Assembly: GCF_023516555.1 (NCBI RefSeq)
Contig: NZ_JAMGBD010000001.1
Coordinates: 1,364,001 to 1,428,000 of the forward strand
From: Sphingomonas alba
GTDB lineage: Bacteria; Pseudomonadota; Alphaproteobacteria; Sphingomonadales; Sphingomonadaceae
Reading direction: 5' to 3'
DNA: 64,000 bases
This document shows, in pieces, positions 62,169 through 64,000 of the stretch (its first letter is position 1; each line of letters begins with the position of its first letter). Made by a program: the position numbers and the translations under genes. Below the pieces are notes generated by a model that was not told the DNA's origin, ran no database searches, and was given only the letters and a program-made list of their open reading frames with translations.

Positions 62169-62654
62169 ATGATCCGCGCCGCCGTCCTGTCAGCCTGCAT
62201 GCTCGCAACCGCTGCGGCTGCTGCGCCGTCACATCTGCTGGCCTCGGGCGGTAGCTGGGCCAGCTTCGATCGCGGCCAATCCTGTGAGGCGGTCGCGCAG
62301 CCGCTCTTGCCTGCGAAAAAGCAGGAGTTGGCGCCGTTCGCCGCAATCGCCTTCGATCGATCAGGCCCTCGCCACGGGCAGTTCTCCGCGCAGCTGCGGC
62401 GTCCCGTCAGGCCACGCTCAAGCGTAATCCTGACGATTGGTGACCAGCCCTTCATGCTGGTTGCGAGCGGCGCTTCTGCCTGGAGCAAGGATTCTGCCCA
62501 GGAAGCCGCGATTATCGCTGCAATGCGTGCGGCGAGCGGGCTGAGGGTGGAAGCGCGCGACATAGGCGGTCGCCGCATGTCCGATCGCTATCTGCTCGAA
62601 GGCGCCCCAACCGCAATCGACGCGGCCGCGGCGGCCTGCTCGCTACCCCGGTAG
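62169..62654 (+). CDS. IalB-like exported protein
   Basis: A 161-residue protein with a signal peptide ([20 protein letters not shown]). The mature part has [19 protein letters not shown], a beta-rich middle [73 protein letters not shown], and two cysteines. It resembles the invasion-associated locus B fold that is common in alphaproteobacteria, usually without proven role. I prefer the ATG at 62169; a TTG 30 bases earlier is possible. Lies 42 bases behind the pilin gene. Confidence 0.78.
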   Translation: MIRAAVLSACMLATAAAAAPSHLLASGGSWASFDRGQSCEAVAQPLLPAKKQELAPFAAIAFDRSGPRHGQFSAQLRRPVRPRSSVILTIGDQPFMLVASGASAWSKDSAQEAAIIAAMRAASGLRVEARDIGGRRMSDRYLLEGAPTAIDAAAAACSLPR

Positions 62655-62691
62655 AAATTCCGCCACATTCCCACTACATGGGCGGCAATCC

Positions 62692-63867
62692 ATGAGCGCC
62701 GACACCGACCTGATGCCCATTCCGGGGCCCGTTGACCCTGTGCCCGTGCCGCGCGCGGCCGTTCCGCGTGCCGACGGCAAGGTCGAGCTTATCGGGCTCG
62801 GCAAGGACGCCATGCGCGCCGAGCTGGAGCATGCGGGGCTCGAGCCGAAGCAGGCCAAGCTCCGCGCCAAGCAGATTTGGCACTGGATCTACAATCGCGG
62901 AGTCACCGACTTCGACGCGATGAGCGATATCGCCAAGACGCAGCGGCCCTGGCTGAAAGAACGATTCGTAATCGCGCGGCCGGAAGTGGTCGAGGCACAG
63001 GTTTCGAACGACGGCACCCGCAAATGGCTGCTGAAGACCCACGACGGCCATGAGTTCGAGATGGTCTTCATTCCCGACGCCGATCGCGGCACGCTTTGTG
63101 TCTCCAGCCAGGTTGGCTGCACCTTGAACTGCCGCTTCTGCCACACCGGCACCATGCAGCTGGTCCGCAACCTCGAACCGGCGGAGATCGTCGGCCAGGT
63201 GATGCTGGCCCGCGACGCGCTCGGAGAATGGCCCAGCCAGCCCGAAGGCCGCATGCTGACCAACATCGTCATGATGGGCATGGGCGAGCCGCTCTATAAT
63301 TTCGACAATGTCCGCGACGCGCTGAAGATCGTCATGGACGGCGACGGCCTCGGCCTTTCCAAGCGTCGCATCACGCTCTCGACGTCAGGTGTCGTCCCGA
63401 TGATGGCGCGCGCCGGCGAGGAGATTGGCGTCAACCTTGCCGTCTCTCTGCATGCGGTGACCAAGGAAATCCGCGACGAGATCGTGCCCTTGAACCGCAA
63501 GTATGGCATCGACCAGTTGCTTGAGGCCTGCGCCGCCTATCCGGGCGCCAATAACGCCCGCCGCATCACGTTCGAATATGTGATGCTCAAGGACAAGAAC
63601 GACAGCGACGAAGACGCGCGCGAGCTGGTTCGCCTCATCCGCAAGTACAAGCTGCCGGCGAAGGTGAACCTCATCCCGTTCAACCCCTGGGGCGGTGCGC
63701 CGTATGAATGTTCGAGCGAGGAGCGAATCCGTTCCTTCAGCAACATCGTCTTCGAGGCCGGCATTTCCGCGCCGGTCCGTACGCCGCGCGGCCGCGACAT
63801 CGATGCCGCCTGCGGGCAGCTGAAGACGGCCGCGGAGCGCAAGCGCAAATCCCGCGAAGCCGCCTGA
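62692..63867 (+). CDS. rlmN: Dual-specificity 23S rRNA/tRNA adenine-C2 methyltransferase RlmN
   Basis: A 391-residue radical-SAM enzyme methylating A2503 of 23S rRNA and A37 of some tRNAs. The 4Fe-4S motif C143-x3-C147-x2-C150 (CTLNCRFC) is present, as are [43 protein letters not shown], the [18 protein letters not shown] segment and the methyl-carrying cysteine near the end in [13 protein letters not shown] Pro-rich N-terminal extension of about 25 residues precedes [15 protein letters not shown]. Confidence 0.96.
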   Translation: MSADTDLMPIPGPVDPVPVPRAAVPRADGKVELIGLGKDAMRAELEHAGLEPKQAKLRAKQIWHWIYNRGVTDFDAMSDIAKTQRPWLKERFVIARPEVVEAQVSNDGTRKWLLKTHDGHEFEMVFIPDADRGTLCVSSQVGCTLNCRFCHTGTMQLVRNLEPAEIVGQVMLARDALGEWPSQPEGRMLTNIVMMGMGEPLYNFDNVRDALKIVMDGDGLGLSKRRITLSTSGVVPMMARAGEEIGVNLAVSLHAVTKEIRDEIVPLNRKYGIDQLLEACAAYPGANNARRITFEYVMLKDKNDSDEDARELVRLIRKYKLPAKVNLIPFNPWGGAPYECSSEERIRSFSNIVFEAGISAPVRTPRGRDIDAACGQLKTAAERKRKSREAA

Positions 63868-63925
63868 CCGATTGCCGCCGCACTGACGCCGTGGCATCCG
63901 ACAACAAATCATTCGGGGAATTTGC

Positions 63926-64000
63926 ATGGCGTTGATCGAGAAGCTGGTCGGTAAGATCATCCGTGAAGGCCGGCTGGTGCTGCTGATGCCCGGCGGCAAG
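63926..64000 (+). CDS. Start of a gene, possibly cyclopropane fatty acid synthase-like
   Basis: Only 25 codons are visible (MALIEKLVGKIIREGRLVLLMPGGK), preceded by GGGGAA 5 bases before the ATG. Short basic-amphipathic starts of this kind (LIxKLLxxxIxxGxLxLxxPxG) are typical of SAM-dependent methyltransferases of the cyclopropane-fatty-acid synthase family, which are often next to rlmN in sphingomonads. The rest lies outside the window, so the call is tentative. Confidence 0.45.
   Translation, partial: MALIEKLVGKIIREGRLVLLMPGGK

Noticed and set aside
1-64000. Mobile elements, attachment sites, prophage or defence island
   Set aside because: No transposase, integrase, toxin-antitoxin, restriction or phage gene was recognised; the lone HNH protein is a common chromosomal type without such neighbours.

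Overview
The window is GC-rich, tightly packed chromosomal DNA from an alphaproteobacterium, most likely of the Sphingomonadaceae. Supporting this are a very large TonB-dependent receptor with a Pro-rich tail, a GTG/ATGA-coupled suf operon, a single bifunctional Rsh, DapD/ArgH/ArgG of alphaproteobacterial type, and many ATGA/GTGA gene overlaps with short gaps. I see no rRNA, tRNA, insertion sequence, prophage or CRISPR array, and no gene-free stretch longer than about 250 bp. Most of the window is core genome. The unusual material lies in regulatory sites, start codons, gene overlaps and a few uncharacterised small genes.

Layout. 1-6154: end of an MFS transporter, a PmtA-like methyltransferase, a PLD-type cardiolipin synthase, rpoZ, an HxlR regulator divergent from a small secreted protein, and rsh. 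6151-13911: NADP-malic enzyme (maeB) divergent from mutS-glnD, closed by a bidirectional terminator. 13922-19966: a TonB-dependent receptor, infC and thrS, all on the minus strand. 20087-23796: two paralogous membrane proteins with an XRE regulator, two alpha/beta hydrolases and a TPR protein. 23819-30890: SIMPL protein, glyoxalase I and II (gloA-gloB), a DUF6491-like lipoprotein, acyl-CoA synthetase, gamma-glutamyltransferase and pyrD.

30959-36697: a complete suf operon for Fe-S assembly (Rrf2 regulator, sufB, a small secreted protein, sufC, sufD, sufS, a sufT-like DUF59 gene, sufA). Almost every junction overlaps by four bases. 36707-45365: a subtilisin-type autotransporter lipoprotein, pyrimidine 5'-nucleotidase, dapD, a DMT exporter, TlpA, argH, an LptM-like lipoprotein, galU and an HNH endonuclease. 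45603-51242: gluQ, a HIG1-domain protein, cobalamin adenosyltransferase, egtB-egtD (ergothioneine), YggT, folD and marC.

51377-54101: a stress-type unit of metallophosphoesterase, cupredoxin, ECF sigma factor and anti-sigma factor, with a candidate ECF promoter in front of it. 54133-59694: a glycan or lipid glycosylation cluster (two multi-span membrane proteins, a methyltransferase, GtrA and a GtrB-like GT2), running directly out of argG. 59697-64000: argG, an EF-hand protein, an orphan Flp-type pilin, an IalB-like protein, rlmN and the start of another gene.

Three promoters (in front of the HxlR-linked gene, the XRE module and the suf operon) share one layout: a TTGxxx box, 17 bp, a TAAAxx box, and an inverted repeat over or beside the -10. 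I read these as locally acting, mostly autoregulated switches. Other points to check are apparent non-standard starts (ATA for infC, CTG for the cobalamin adenosyltransferase), a small secreted protein translationally locked inside the suf operon, a 105-bp antisense overlap between gtrA and a gtrB-like gene, and a fragment like the 3' half of a glycine riboswitch in front of maeB. I found no clearly new multi-gene system. The best candidates for something undescribed are the XRE/twin-membrane-protein module and the ECF/cupredoxin/phosphoesterase unit.
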